Shown: positions 44,668-53,749 of the stretch, piece after piece
Layout of the letters: each line of letters begins with the position of its first letter
Numbering within the stretch: position 1 is the stretch's first letter
DNA from: Apilactobacillus apisilvae
Lineage (GTDB): Bacteria; Bacillota; Bacilli; Lactobacillales; Lactobacillaceae
Assembly: GCF_023380225.1 (NCBI RefSeq)
Contig: NZ_CP093362.1
Coordinates: 744,001 to 808,000, forward strand
Direction of reading: 5' to 3'
Length of the DNA: 64,000 nucleotides
The notes under the pieces: model-generated
The model's database searches: none
What the model was told of the DNA's origin: nothing
The model's input: the letters and a program-made list of their open reading frames with translations, nothing else
Program-made: the position numbers and the translations under genes

Positions 44668-46596
44668 CTAATTAACATGATTGTTAAACCAATTGTAAAT
44701 GTCATTAATTCTTTGAACTCTCAAGTTAGGCAAACCATTTCTGGAAAATCCATGAAAAGATTGTGGGTACCTAATATAATCAGCCTCAATATCATTACGC
44801 TTAATCGCTTGAAATAAGGCTTCACTTTGATTTACAGGACAACGCATATCCCATTCACCATGTTGAATTCTGGTGGGTGTTTTAATATTTTTAGCGTATT
44901 TTAAGGGAGAAGCATCCCAATAAAAGTTAACCCCCTCATCATCCATATCTGCTCCTAACTCATTCCTGGAAAAACGAACTCCAATATCAGAAGTTCCATA
45001 AAATGAATGCCAATCGACAATTGGTCTTTGTACAATTGCAGCTTTAAATTTATCAGTATGAGAGATAATCCAACTAGCCATAAAGCCACCATAAGATCCC
45101 CCGGCTATAAAAATATTATCCTTATCTAAATTATCAAATTTTTTCATTGAATAATTCAATCCTGTAAGTATGTCAGAATAATCTTCTTTCCCAACTCTAC
45201 CCATTGAAGCTTTTTCAAAAGTTTGACCATAGCTACTGGAGCCTCGTGGATTCATGAATAAAACTGCAAAACCATGACTAGCTAAATATTGAAATTCATA
45301 AAAAAAGCTATCGCCATAAGTTTCATGAGGTCCCCCATGAATATATAAAATAACTGGCACTTTTGTTTTGTTAGTTTCTGGAAATAAACACCAGCCATGT
45401 ATATTAAATTTCTTATCTTCAGAAATTGTCGAAAAAGACTTTGGCAATACAAAATCATGCTTTTGCTCATACAATTTATTTGGATTATAAACTAATTGTT
45501 GTTTATCTTCTTTGATATTAAATAACAATAGTTTATTAGGAGAAGATTGTGAGGAAACACTTAATAATAACTGATTTTCATTTAAAATACTAAAATCATA
45601 TATTTCAGTTTCATCATCATATATCTTTTTAATATCATCTTTGAAACCAAGATAAATTTGACTGCGACCATGAGAAGTAGCGTGAAATAAATAATAATCG
45701 TTATTTATCCATTTAACCCCTTTATTACTACGATTTTGAACAAAATCAGTTGCTAAGCCGCCATTATAACTAACTTCGATATCATCAATACAACTAGTTA
45801 AATTATTCATTTTTTCATCAATGAAATTATATACATATAAATCAAAAACGGTCCCACTACCATATTCATTATTATTACCAACTAGCAATGCGTTATTGTT
45901 GTCGGGAGCAAAAATGGCCTCATTAAAATTGCCATCGGTTGGCGTTATAAGATTTTCTTTCATACTAACTAAGTTTAACTTGTAAACTCTGGAAATGCTT
46001 TTATTAAGTGAATAGATATTTTGGCTAAACATTAGTGAGGTTCCATCTTGATTAATGTCTAAAATATTAAAATTGTGCTTCGTTGTTTTTAATATTTGAA
46101 AATCACCAGTAGCTACATCCATTTCGTATAGAATATAAACTGTTTGATGATCTTTCCAACCAAAGCCATCATTGCGATTATCTAAACAATTAATATATCG
46201 AACTTGTGGAAACTTTTTGGCTTCAAATTTAGGCTCAACTTTAGTCCTAGTTACTTTAAAAAATAGTTTTTGTTTATTTTTAGAAGATAATAAATCACTG
46301 ACATTACCATTACTAGTTAATATTTTTTTATCGTGATTAGTTAATGATCTTCTCACCAGTTGCATATTACCATTAATTTTATTTAAATAATAAAGTTCAT
46401 CATTAATTTTAATTGGCGATAAACTAAAAGATTCATCTGTAATTGGTGTTGAATTTAAATGGTTATCAAGATGATATATTTTTGCAGTATATGAATTTTC
46501 AAATTTATCTATTCCATTCTTCACAAAAAACTTGTCAGAGTTAAGTTGCGTTAGCGAATACAAGTCATAAATATCACCATCATTAATCTTCTTCAT
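44668..46596 (-). CDS. S9 family serine peptidase (prolyl oligopeptidase/acylaminoacyl type)
   Basis: Cytoplasmic serine peptidase of 642 residues. The N-terminal ~380 residues form a beta-propeller-like part (repeated Y-x-L/D-I segments such as TSLMFSQNIYSLN), and the C-terminal ~250 an alpha/beta hydrolase. The nucleophile is about S501 in AGGSYGGFMASW, with D583 in HGEWDMRCP and H615 in QSFHGFSR. The oxyanion region ILYIHGGPHETYG lies upstream. No signal peptide. It starts 12 bases after the YibE/F-type gene on the same strand, but function gives no clear link. Likely role is trimming of oligopeptides. Confidence 0.9.
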   Translation of the reverse strand: MKKINDGDIYDLYSLTQLNSDKFFVKNGIDKFENSYTAKIYHLDNHLNSTPITDESFSLSPIKINDELYYLNKINGNMQLVRRSLTNHDKKILTSNGNVSDLLSSKNKQKLFFKVTRTKVEPKFEAKKFPQVRYINCLDNRNDGFGWKDHQTVYILYEMDVATGDFQILKTTKHNFNILDINQDGTSLMFSQNIYSLNKSISRVYKLNLVSMKENLITPTDGNFNEAIFAPDNNNALLVGNNNEYGSGTVFDLYVYNFIDEKMNNLTSCIDDIEVSYNGGLATDFVQNRSNKGVKWINNDYYLFHATSHGRSQIYLGFKDDIKKIYDDETEIYDFSILNENQLLLSVSSQSSPNKLLLFNIKEDKQQLVYNPNKLYEQKHDFVLPKSFSTISEDKKFNIHGWCLFPETNKTKVPVILYIHGGPHETYGDSFFYEFQYLASHGFAVLFMNPRGSSSYGQTFEKASMGRVGKEDYSDILTGLNYSMKKFDNLDKDNIFIAGGSYGGFMASWIISHTDKFKAAIVQRPIVDWHSFYGTSDIGVRFSRNELGADMDDEGVNFYWDASPLKYAKNIKTPTRIQHGEWDMRCPVNQSEALFQAIKRNDIEADYIRYPQSFHGFSRNGLPNLRVQRINDIYNWFNNHVN

Positions 46597-46608
46597 ATAA
46601 TCATCTTC

Positions 46609-47364
46609 CTATTTTTTATCTTTTCGCCATTTTTCAGCGATTACAATTGAAGTAATTGGAATAGTTAAAATAACTCCAATTAGAGAAAATAAAATTACAA
46701 TAAATTGGGCATCAAAAACCTTATCATTCAAAATATCACCAAAAGAATAATTTAAACTATGAAACCACACAAAGAGCGATAACGAACCACCAAAAAGTCC
46801 AAAAAATAATGTGTTTAGTGTGGTCCCAATAATTTGTTTTCCAACGTAAATCCCATCAAACAATAAGCGACTAGGTTTTATTTCTGGATGTTGTTCCTTA
46901 ATTTCATCCAATCCAGATGCAATCGCCATGGTTGCTTCAGCAATTGCACCTAATGTGCTTAAAATAGCTGTTGCAATTTCGATTTTTATAAAATTAATGC
47001 CAATTAAAATCGACATTCCTTCTAAATCATCACTATCTTCCAATCCAAATCCTTGAACTTGAGCCCAATGTTCAACTGGAACAATCAGCAAAACTAAAAT
47101 GAACAACACTAAAATAGAAGCAAGAAAAGCTAAACTACTAGTACTATCATTAGTCCCACTTAAAAAAATAGTAAGTGCTAAAACAATTATTCCAGTAACT
47201 AAAGTCACAATTATTGGTGGAAAATGAAATGTAATTAAAACAATTGCGAAAAATAAAAAGCCAAAATTAAATAGCAAACTTAAAAACGACTCTAGTCCCT
47301 GTTTACCACCAACTAAAATCATTAATACAAATAAAACTAATCCCAAGACAACAATTGCACTCAT
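46609..47364 (-). CDS. YibE/F-family membrane protein, short subunit
   Basis: Integral membrane protein of 251 residues with about seven hydrophobic helices, of the YibE/F family. ATAILSTLGAIAEATMAIAS near residue 134 and LLFDGIYVGKQIIGTTLNTL contain the conserved family motifs. Its ATG overlaps the end of the longer YibE/F gene by four bases, so the two are coupled and probably form one complex. The biochemical role of the family is not established. Confidence 0.85.
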   Translation of the reverse strand: MSAIVVLGLVLFVLMILVGGKQGLESFLSLLFNFGFLFFAIVLITFHFPPIIVTLVTGIIVLALTIFLSGTNDSTSSLAFLASILVLFILVLLIVPVEHWAQVQGFGLEDSDDLEGMSILIGINFIKIEIATAILSTLGAIAEATMAIASGLDEIKEQHPEIKPSRLLFDGIYVGKQIIGTTLNTLFFGLFGGSLSLFVWFHSLNYSFGDILNDKVFDAQFIVILFSLIGVILTIPITSIVIAEKWRKDKK

Positions 47365-48464
47365 TTTTTAGCCTCCTCAGCAATTAGACTAGTCAATGCG
47401 CTAGCAACTGGAATGGCTAACACAATACCAATTCCACTAATAAGACTTTGAACCATCCCAAGTGACATATTCATTGAGAAAGAATAACCCCAACTATTAC
47501 CATTTTTTAAGAATAATAATGTCATTGCCAAAGTTTCACCCATAAAAATAAAAAATAAGACATTGATTAAAGGTCCCATAATCGATTTGCCAATATTACG
47601 ACCTGATAAAAACAATTGTTTTTTAGAAATTTGTGGTCGCTCCATCTTTAAAGCAAATAAAGACGAAATAATGTCAGTTGATTCATCCATTACCGCTCCC
47701 AATGAACCAATAATTGTCGACGCTAAGAATAACGGTCTGGGTGGTTGAGTAACGTACTGCATTGATTCATAAAAAATACCTTTTTCATGCGTAAATTTAA
47801 ATACAATCAAGCTTACGATAATCGATAAAGTAGTACATAAAACCGTAGAAACTAGAGTAACCAACATTTGCTTATTAATTCCAATGACCATCCACAATGT
47901 CACTGCCGAGAAAACAATTGATAATAAACTAAAAATCAAAAGAACATTATTTCCATTATTAAAACCATCTAAATAAATGGCCAGCATGAACAAAATTGTA
48001 TTAACAATGATACTGCCTACTGCAGTTAATCCAGCAAATTTTAAGAAAATACATAACAATGCAATTACTAAATAAAGCAAAAATACAATCGGTACATCCC
48101 TTTTATAATCCTTAATTGTAGCGTTTAAGCTACAATTTTTATGTAATATTACAAATGCATGCTGACCCACAGAATATTTATGGTCCATTGCACCAGATTT
48201 AGTATAAGTATTATTTAAAGATATTTTTTCACCGTTATATTTTCCATTAACAATGGTTCCATAAATTTTTTGTTGGTAACTATAGTCTGTGTTTTGAAAA
48301 CTATCACTATTTTTAGTGGTATTAACAACTTTTGCACTATCGACTCTTATGATCGGTTGATGATACAAGAAGTCGTCATGACTAACAAAAACCATTAATA
48401 ATATTCCAAATAAAATGAATAAAGTAATCATCTTTAATGGAATTTTTTGTAAATTTTTTAGCAT
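47361..48464 (-). CDS. YibE/F-family membrane protein, long subunit
   Basis: Protein of 367 residues. One N-terminal helix (~12-28) is followed by an extracytoplasmic segment of ~100 residues (VVNTTKNSDSFQNTDYSYQQ, YNGEKISLNNTYTKSG), then about seven helices. The family motif region STIIGSLGAVMDESTDIIS and LFLSGRNIGKSIMGPLINVL matches that of the downstream partner. First gene of a two-gene operon divergent from opuA. Function is not known. Confidence 0.85.
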   Translation of the reverse strand: MLKNLQKIPLKMITLFILFGILLMVFVSHDDFLYHQPIIRVDSAKVVNTTKNSDSFQNTDYSYQQKIYGTIVNGKYNGEKISLNNTYTKSGAMDHKYSVGQHAFVILHKNCSLNATIKDYKRDVPIVFLLYLVIALLCIFLKFAGLTAVGSIIVNTILFMLAIYLDGFNNGNNVLLIFSLLSIVFSAVTLWMVIGINKQMLVTLVSTVLCTTLSIIVSLIVFKFTHEKGIFYESMQYVTQPPRPLFLASTIIGSLGAVMDESTDIISSLFALKMERPQISKKQLFLSGRNIGKSIMGPLINVLFFIFMGETLAMTLLFLKNGNSWGYSFSMNMSLGMVQSLISGIGIVLAIPVASALTSLIAEEAKK

Positions 48465-48555
48465 GCTTTTTTCATCTCATTTTTATTAGTTTGTACTACA
48501 ATAAACGTAGATAGGATAATCTTAACATAGTTAATATAAAATACTAATAAAGTGC

Positions 48556-48646
48556 ATAACTTTAAGTTATAGCAAGGCTTTTAGACCGTCAAATCAACTT
48601 TCAAAACACGTTATCATTTGACATCTAATGTAATTTTTTGTAATAA
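48556..48646 (+). promoter_or_regulatory. opuA promoter region with inverted repeat
   Basis: TTGACA (48618-48623) and TAATAA (48641-48646) with a 17-base spacer are the best promoter for opuA. Upstream, ATAACTT-T-AAGTTAT (48556-48570) is a perfect 7-1-7 inverted repeat that could bind a regulator. The 239-base gap between the YibE/F operon and opuA holds nothing else I can support. Confidence 0.5.
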
Positions 48647-48703
48647 TGTTGTTTATGCTTTTGCACTTATTTATAGTATCTATAATTTTTAAGGAGGAAT
48701 TTT

Positions 48704-49903
48704 ATGACCAAAAAAGTTGAAGTTAAACACCTCACTAAAATTTTCGGTCGTCATATTGGTCGCGCCCAAGAAATGATCAATAATGGAGAATCCAAAGATG
48801 AAGTTTTGGCTAAAACTAACAGCGTTGTTGGTGTTCATGATGCCAACTTTGATGTTAACGATAATGAAATCTTTGTTATTATGGGACTATCAGGAAGTGG
48901 TAAGTCTACATTGATTCGAATGCTTAATCGTTTGTATGAACCAACCAATGGTGAAATTATTTTGGATGGTCAAAACGTTACCGATTTCGACAAAAAACAA
49001 TTACGTGAATTCAGACGTAAGAAAATGAGTATGGTTTTCCAAAACTTTGCATTATTCCCTAACCGCACTATATTGGATAATGCAGCTTATGGTTTAGAAA
49101 TCCAAGGTGTTGATAAAGAAACTCGTAACAAAAAGGCTCATGAATGTCTAGAACTAGTTGGACTACATGGTTATGATGATCGTTACCCTAACGAATTATC
49201 AGGAGGTCAACAACAACGTGTTGGTCTAGCTCGTGGTTTAGCTAACGATCCAGAAATTCTACTAATGGATGAAGCTTTCTCTGCATTGGATCCACTTAAT
49301 AGAAAAGAAATGCAAGATGAATTACTTGAACTACAATCACATTTAAAGAAAACTATCATTTTCATTTCACATGATTTAAATGAAGCTTTACGTATCGGTG
49401 ATCGTATTATGATTATGCGTGATGGTGAAATCGTTCAAATCGGTGGACCTGAAGATATTCTACAACATCCTAAAAATGAATATGTTGAAAAATTCATTGA
49501 AGGTGTTGATCGTACTAAGATCCTTACCGCTAGCCGTGTAATGATTCGCCCTAACGTTGTAAATATTGAAAAGGATGGTCCAAGAACTGCATTGAGATTA
49601 ATGCAACACAATGAAATTTCAAGTGCTTATGTTGTTGATTCTAACCATCACTTCAAAGGTTTAGTTGATGCTAAAGGCGTTATTAACTTAATCGAAAATG
49701 ATAAACGTGATTTAAATGAAATTTTAAATACAAACGTTCCAACTACATCTCCTGATACTCCTATCAAGTCAATCTTGACTGATATTTCTAAGACTTCCGT
49801 TCCTTTCTCAGTTATTGATAAAGAAGGTCGTCTATTAGGAATTATCTTAAGAAGTTCTGTACTTGAAGCAATTTCTGGAAATGAGGTGGCTAATAATGGC
49901 TAA
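48704..49903 (+). CDS. opuAA: Glycine betaine/proline ABC transporter ATP-binding protein
   Basis: ATPase of an osmoprotectant importer, 399 residues. Walker A is GLSGSGKST near residue 63, signature LSGGQQQRVGLARGLA, Walker B ILLMDEAFSALDP. The N-terminal IFGRHIGRAQEMINNGESK is typical of OpuAA/ProV. After ~275 two CBS domains follow (SAYVVDSNHHFKGLVDAKGV, PFSVIDKEGRLLGIILRSS), which in OpuA sense ionic strength. AAGGAGGA precedes the ATG. Overlaps opuAB by eight bases. Confidence 0.94.
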   Translation: MTKKVEVKHLTKIFGRHIGRAQEMINNGESKDEVLAKTNSVVGVHDANFDVNDNEIFVIMGLSGSGKSTLIRMLNRLYEPTNGEIILDGQNVTDFDKKQLREFRRKKMSMVFQNFALFPNRTILDNAAYGLEIQGVDKETRNKKAHECLELVGLHGYDDRYPNELSGGQQQRVGLARGLANDPEILLMDEAFSALDPLNRKEMQDELLELQSHLKKTIIFISHDLNEALRIGDRIMIMRDGEIVQIGGPEDILQHPKNEYVEKFIEGVDRTKILTASRVMIRPNVVNIEKDGPRTALRLMQHNEISSAYVVDSNHHFKGLVDAKGVINLIENDKRDLNEILNTNVPTTSPDTPIKSILTDISKTSVPFSVIDKEGRLLGIILRSSVLEAISGNEVANNG

Positions 49904-50762
49904 TTTATTCGCTTTAAATATGACACAAATTCCTTTAGCCGATTGGATTAATAAGTTTGTTAACTGGTTAACTCAATTTGTTGGCTTCTTTAATGGAATC
50001 ACTAACTTTATTGGTGGAATTATTAATGGTTTCCAAGCTGTTTTCGATATCTTACCAATTTGGCTATTTATTATTTTAGTTCTTGGTATTACCTACTGGG
50101 CTCTTCATGATAGCAAGCACTGGGGATTAATGCTTTTTGAACTATTAGGTTTATTATTAATTTGGAACCAAGGTTACTGGCGTGATATGACACAAACTTT
50201 AACTTTAGTTTTAACTTCGAGTTTAATTATTGTTATCATTGGAATTCCTTTAGGTATCTGGATGGCTAAAAGTAGTACAGTTAACTTAATTGTTAAACCA
50301 ATTTTAGACTTTATGCAAACAATGCCAGCCTTTGTTTACCTAATTCCAGCTGTATCACTATTCGGAATTGGAATGGTTCCTGGTGTTATTGCATCAGTTA
50401 TTTTCTCACTACCTCCAGTGGTTAGAATGACTGCTTTAGGGATTCAACAAGTTCCTGAAGACTTAGTTGAAGCTGCTGATTCATTTGGTTCAACTAGTTG
50501 GCAAAAGCTAATGAAAGTTGAATTACCAATTGCTAAAAGTACATTAATGTCTGGTGTAAACCAAGGTATGATGTTAGCCCTATCAATGGTAGTTATTGCT
50601 TCTATGATTGGTGCTACTGGTCTAGGTGCTCAAGTTTACTTCGCTGTTGGTAGAAACAATGCTGGATCTGGATTTGCTGCTGGTTTCGCAATCGTTATCT
50701 TAGCAATTATCTTAGACCGTATCACACAAGCATTTAACAAAAGCAAAAGTAGTTCAAAATAG
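49896..50762 (+). CDS. opuAB: Glycine betaine/proline ABC transporter permease
   Basis: Membrane permease of 288 residues. ATG 49896 is chosen because GAGGTGG lies eight bases upstream; an ATG at 49863 is inside opuAA without a site. An N-terminal segment with amphipathic helices is followed by about six transmembrane helices. The coupling motif ADSFGSTSWQKLMKVELPIA, with E-A-A just before it, contacts the ATPase. Here the substrate-binding protein is a separate lipoprotein gene (50779), unlike OpuA systems in which it is fused to the permease. Confidence 0.93.
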   Translation: MANLFALNMTQIPLADWINKFVNWLTQFVGFFNGITNFIGGIINGFQAVFDILPIWLFIILVLGITYWALHDSKHWGLMLFELLGLLLIWNQGYWRDMTQTLTLVLTSSLIIVIIGIPLGIWMAKSSTVNLIVKPILDFMQTMPAFVYLIPAVSLFGIGMVPGVIASVIFSLPPVVRMTALGIQQVPEDLVEAADSFGSTSWQKLMKVELPIAKSTLMSGVNQGMMLALSMVVIASMIGATGLGAQVYFAVGRNNAGSGFAAGFAIVILAIILDRITQAFNKSKSSSK

Positions 50763-50778
50763 TTAAAGGAGGATTTTA

Positions 50779-51687
50779 ATGAGAAAGAGATTTAAATTTG
50801 TTCTTGGAACTTTATCCATGTTCCTACTTGCGACAGTCTTAACTGCCTGCAGTAGTGCAACTTCACCTTATAATTCTCATAAGAAGTTAGGACCTCAAAT
50901 CAACTATACAATTACTGGAATTGATGCTGGTGCTGGTATTATGGCTTCCACTCAAAAAGCATTAAGTGAATATCCATTAGCACAAAATAAGTGGCAACTA
51001 CAAACTAGTTCTACTGCCGCAATGACAAGTACACTAGGTAAAGCTATCAAGTACAAGCAACCAATTGTTGTAACTGGATGGCAACCACACTGGATGTTCA
51101 AAAAATTCCCTATTAAGTTCTTAAAAGATCCTAAGAATGTATATGGTAAATCTGAACAAATTCATACAATTGCAAGAGAAGGATTAAAGAAAGATAATCC
51201 TGGTGCTTATCAATTGCTAAAACAATTCCACTGGACACCTGCTCAAATGTCTGACGTTATGTTACAAACTAACGATGGTGTTGATCCTAAAAAAGCTGCT
51301 GATGATTTCATTAATAAGAATCCAAAATTAGTTGCTGAATGGACTAAAGGTGTTCCAAAAGGTAATGGTAAGCCTATCAAATTAACTTATGTTGCTTGGG
51401 ATTCAGAAATTGCATCAACAAATGTTATGGCTGAATTACTAAACAAGATGGGATATAAAGCGACAATTCAAGCACTAGAAATGCAACCAATGTTTGCTTC
51501 AATTGCTACTAATGCAGCTGATGCTTCATTGGCCGCATGGTTACCTAACACTGCTGGCCTTTATATGAAACAATATAAGGGTAAAATTGACGATGTTACT
51601 ACCAATCTAAATGGTGCTAAAGTTGGTTTAGCAGTTCCAAAATATATGAAAAATATTAATTCAATCGACGATTTAATTAATAAGTAG
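50779..51687 (+). CDS. opuAC: Glycine betaine-binding lipoprotein
   Basis: Substrate-binding protein of the OpuA importer, 302 residues. The signal peptide ends in the lipobox LTAC (FLLATVLTACSSATS), so the mature protein is lipid-anchored at about C24. The OpuAC fold is visible in TGIDAGAGIMASTQKALSEY and in the tryptophan-rich ligand segments VVTGWQPHWMFKKF and LTYVAWDSEIASTNV. Third gene of the operon, 16 bases after opuAB, closed by a terminator. Betaine, carnitine or choline could be the ligand; sequence alone does not separate them. Confidence 0.93.
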   Translation: MRKRFKFVLGTLSMFLLATVLTACSSATSPYNSHKKLGPQINYTITGIDAGAGIMASTQKALSEYPLAQNKWQLQTSSTAAMTSTLGKAIKYKQPIVVTGWQPHWMFKKFPIKFLKDPKNVYGKSEQIHTIAREGLKKDNPGAYQLLKQFHWTPAQMSDVMLQTNDGVDPKKAADDFINKNPKLVAEWTKGVPKGNGKPIKLTYVAWDSEIASTNVMAELLNKMGYKATIQALEMQPMFASIATNAADASLAAWLPNTAGLYMKQYKGKIDDVTTNLNGAKVGLAVPKYMKNINSIDDLINK

Positions 51688-51692
51688 TCATC

Positions 51693-51728
51693 CAAAAGCT
51701 ATTCACTTAACTTGTGAATAGCTTTTTT
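51693..51728 (+). terminator. Terminator of the opuA operon
   Basis: AAAAGCTATTCAC pairs with GTGAATAGCTTTT followed by a T-run. Confidence 0.9.
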
Positions 51729-51776
51729 GTATATTATAGTTTATCCTAGAGTGAACTTATAAAATGAGGTGTTTAA

Positions 51777-53696
51777 ATGAAGAATAGTGAATTTAAAGAT
51801 TCAGAAATTAAAGATAATTTTTATAAAGCCGTAAATGGTGAATGGATTAAGAATGCTACCATTCCCAATGATCATTCATCTACTGGTGGTTTCATGGACT
51901 TAGTAGATAATATCGATAAAACATTAATGAATGATTTTGATGCATTAAAATCAGGTAAAATGAAGCCTCAAAACGATGATATGGTTGAATTTAAAAAACT
52001 ATATGATTTAGCTACTGACTTTGACAAACGTGAATCAGATGGTGCTAAACCTATTCAACCACTATTAAAGAAAATTGAAAATATTCAATCATTCGATGAT
52101 TTAAATAAAAAACTAAGTGATTGGACTTTGGATGGTCTTCCACTTCCATTTAATTTTGGCATTGAAGCTGATATGAAGAATGCTAAATATAATGCATTAT
52201 ATGCAAGTGGTGCCGGCACTTTCTTACCAGACAAAACTTACTATGACAAAGAAAATCCAGCTGGCGCAAAATTAATGCCGGTATTTAAAAAGATGTCACA
52301 AAAGTTGTTAGTAATGGCTGGTTATAAAGATGCGCAAGCTAAAAATATCGTGGACTCAGCGGAACAATTCGATCGTTTGATTGCCCCAAATGTTAAATCA
52401 GCAGAAGAAAGTGCTGACTTCACTAAAATGTACAATCCAATGTCATTTGATGATTTAGCAGCTAAATCTAATAAATTTGATTTGATCACTTATATAAAAG
52501 GATTAATTGGTCAAGAACCTAATCAAGTAATTGTATCCGAACCAGAATACTTTGAAGCTTTCAATAAGATTGTTAATGATGATACTTTTGCAATGATGAA
52601 AAATTGGATGCTAGTTAAAACTATAAATGGATCAACTAGTATTTTGACAGAAGAATTCCGTCAAGTCGGTGGTGAATTTTCCAGAACACTATCTGGTAAA
52701 AAAGAAGCTGTTAAAAAAGAAAAAGCAGCATATTACTTAGCTGCTGGAACTTTTGACCAAGTTATTGGTGATTACTACGGTCATAAATATTTTGGTGAAA
52801 AAGCTAAACAAGATGTTCATGATATGGTTGTTAAAATGATCAACGTTTACGAAAAACGTCTAAGCAACAATGACTGGTTAAGCGAAGATACTAAGAAAAT
52901 GGCAATTAAGAAATTAAATGCACTATCAATTCACGTTGGATTTCCAGATAAGATTGACCCACTATTTAACCAATTTAAAGTAACTGGTAAAGAAGATGGT
53001 AATTTATTCACAAACATTCATAATATTGGCAAATTAGTCATTAAGGATGAATTTAGTAAATGGAACCAACCAGTTGATAAGAGTCTATGGGATATGAGTG
53101 CTAATACTGTTAACGCTTACTACTCACCACTAGAAAATGTGATTGTCTTCCCTGCCGCTATCTTACAAGCACCATTTTATAGTTTGAAACAATCATCAAG
53201 TGAAAACTTTGGTGGTATTGGTGCAGTAATTGCCCATGAAATTTCACATGCTTTCGATAATAATGGTTGTCAATTTGATGAAGATGGTAACTTAAACAAT
53301 TGGTGGACTAAAGAAGATCATAAACACTTTGATACATTAGCTCAAAGTATGATTAAAGAATTCGATGGCATGCCATTTGCTGGACAAAAAGTTAATGGTA
53401 AATTAACCGTTTCTGAAAATATTGCTGATGCTGGTGGATTAAGTTGTGCTGAAGAAGCTGCTAAAGGTGAAGAAGATTGTAATTTACGTGACTTCTTCAT
53501 TAACTGGGCTAAGATTTGGCGGACTAAGTCAACTGAACAATTCAAACAATTATTATTATCAATTGATGTTCATGCTCCTTCAGAATTAAGAGCACAAGTT
53601 CAAGTTAAAAACTTAGACGACTTCTATACTACTTTTGATGTTAAACCTGATGATGGTATGTACATGAAACCTGCAGATCGAGTAAATATTTGGTAA
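51777..53696 (+). CDS. pepO: M13-family metallopeptidase, endopeptidase O
   Basis: Zinc oligopeptidase of the neprilysin family, 639 residues. The zinc motif H487-E-I-S-H491 and the third ligand E547 in SENIADAGG are present, and VNAYYSPLENVIVFPAAILQ precedes them as usual. The protein ends in NIW, the conserved aromatic C-terminus. No signal peptide, so it is cytoplasmic like other lactobacillar PepO enzymes that degrade imported peptides. GAGGTG precedes the ATG. Monocistronic. Confidence 0.95.
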   Translation: MKNSEFKDSEIKDNFYKAVNGEWIKNATIPNDHSSTGGFMDLVDNIDKTLMNDFDALKSGKMKPQNDDMVEFKKLYDLATDFDKRESDGAKPIQPLLKKIENIQSFDDLNKKLSDWTLDGLPLPFNFGIEADMKNAKYNALYASGAGTFLPDKTYYDKENPAGAKLMPVFKKMSQKLLVMAGYKDAQAKNIVDSAEQFDRLIAPNVKSAEESADFTKMYNPMSFDDLAAKSNKFDLITYIKGLIGQEPNQVIVSEPEYFEAFNKIVNDDTFAMMKNWMLVKTINGSTSILTEEFRQVGGEFSRTLSGKKEAVKKEKAAYYLAAGTFDQVIGDYYGHKYFGEKAKQDVHDMVVKMINVYEKRLSNNDWLSEDTKKMAIKKLNALSIHVGFPDKIDPLFNQFKVTGKEDGNLFTNIHNIGKLVIKDEFSKWNQPVDKSLWDMSANTVNAYYSPLENVIVFPAAILQAPFYSLKQSSSENFGGIGAVIAHEISHAFDNNGCQFDEDGNLNNWWTKEDHKHFDTLAQSMIKEFDGMPFAGQKVNGKLTVSENIADAGGLSCAEEAAKGEEDCNLRDFFINWAKIWRTKSTEQFKQLLLSIDVHAPSELRAQVQVKNLDDFYTTFDVKPDDGMYMKPADRVNIW

Positions 53697-53706
53697 TTAA
53701 GATATA

Positions 53707-53743
53707 AAAATAGAGCTGTCCGTTAATGGATAGCTCTATTTAT
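53707..53743. terminator. Bidirectional terminator
   Basis: AAATAGAGCT and AGCTCTATTT form the main stem with inner TCC/GGA; shared by pepO and the convergent MFS gene. Confidence 0.87.
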
Positions 53744-53749
53744 TTTTTA

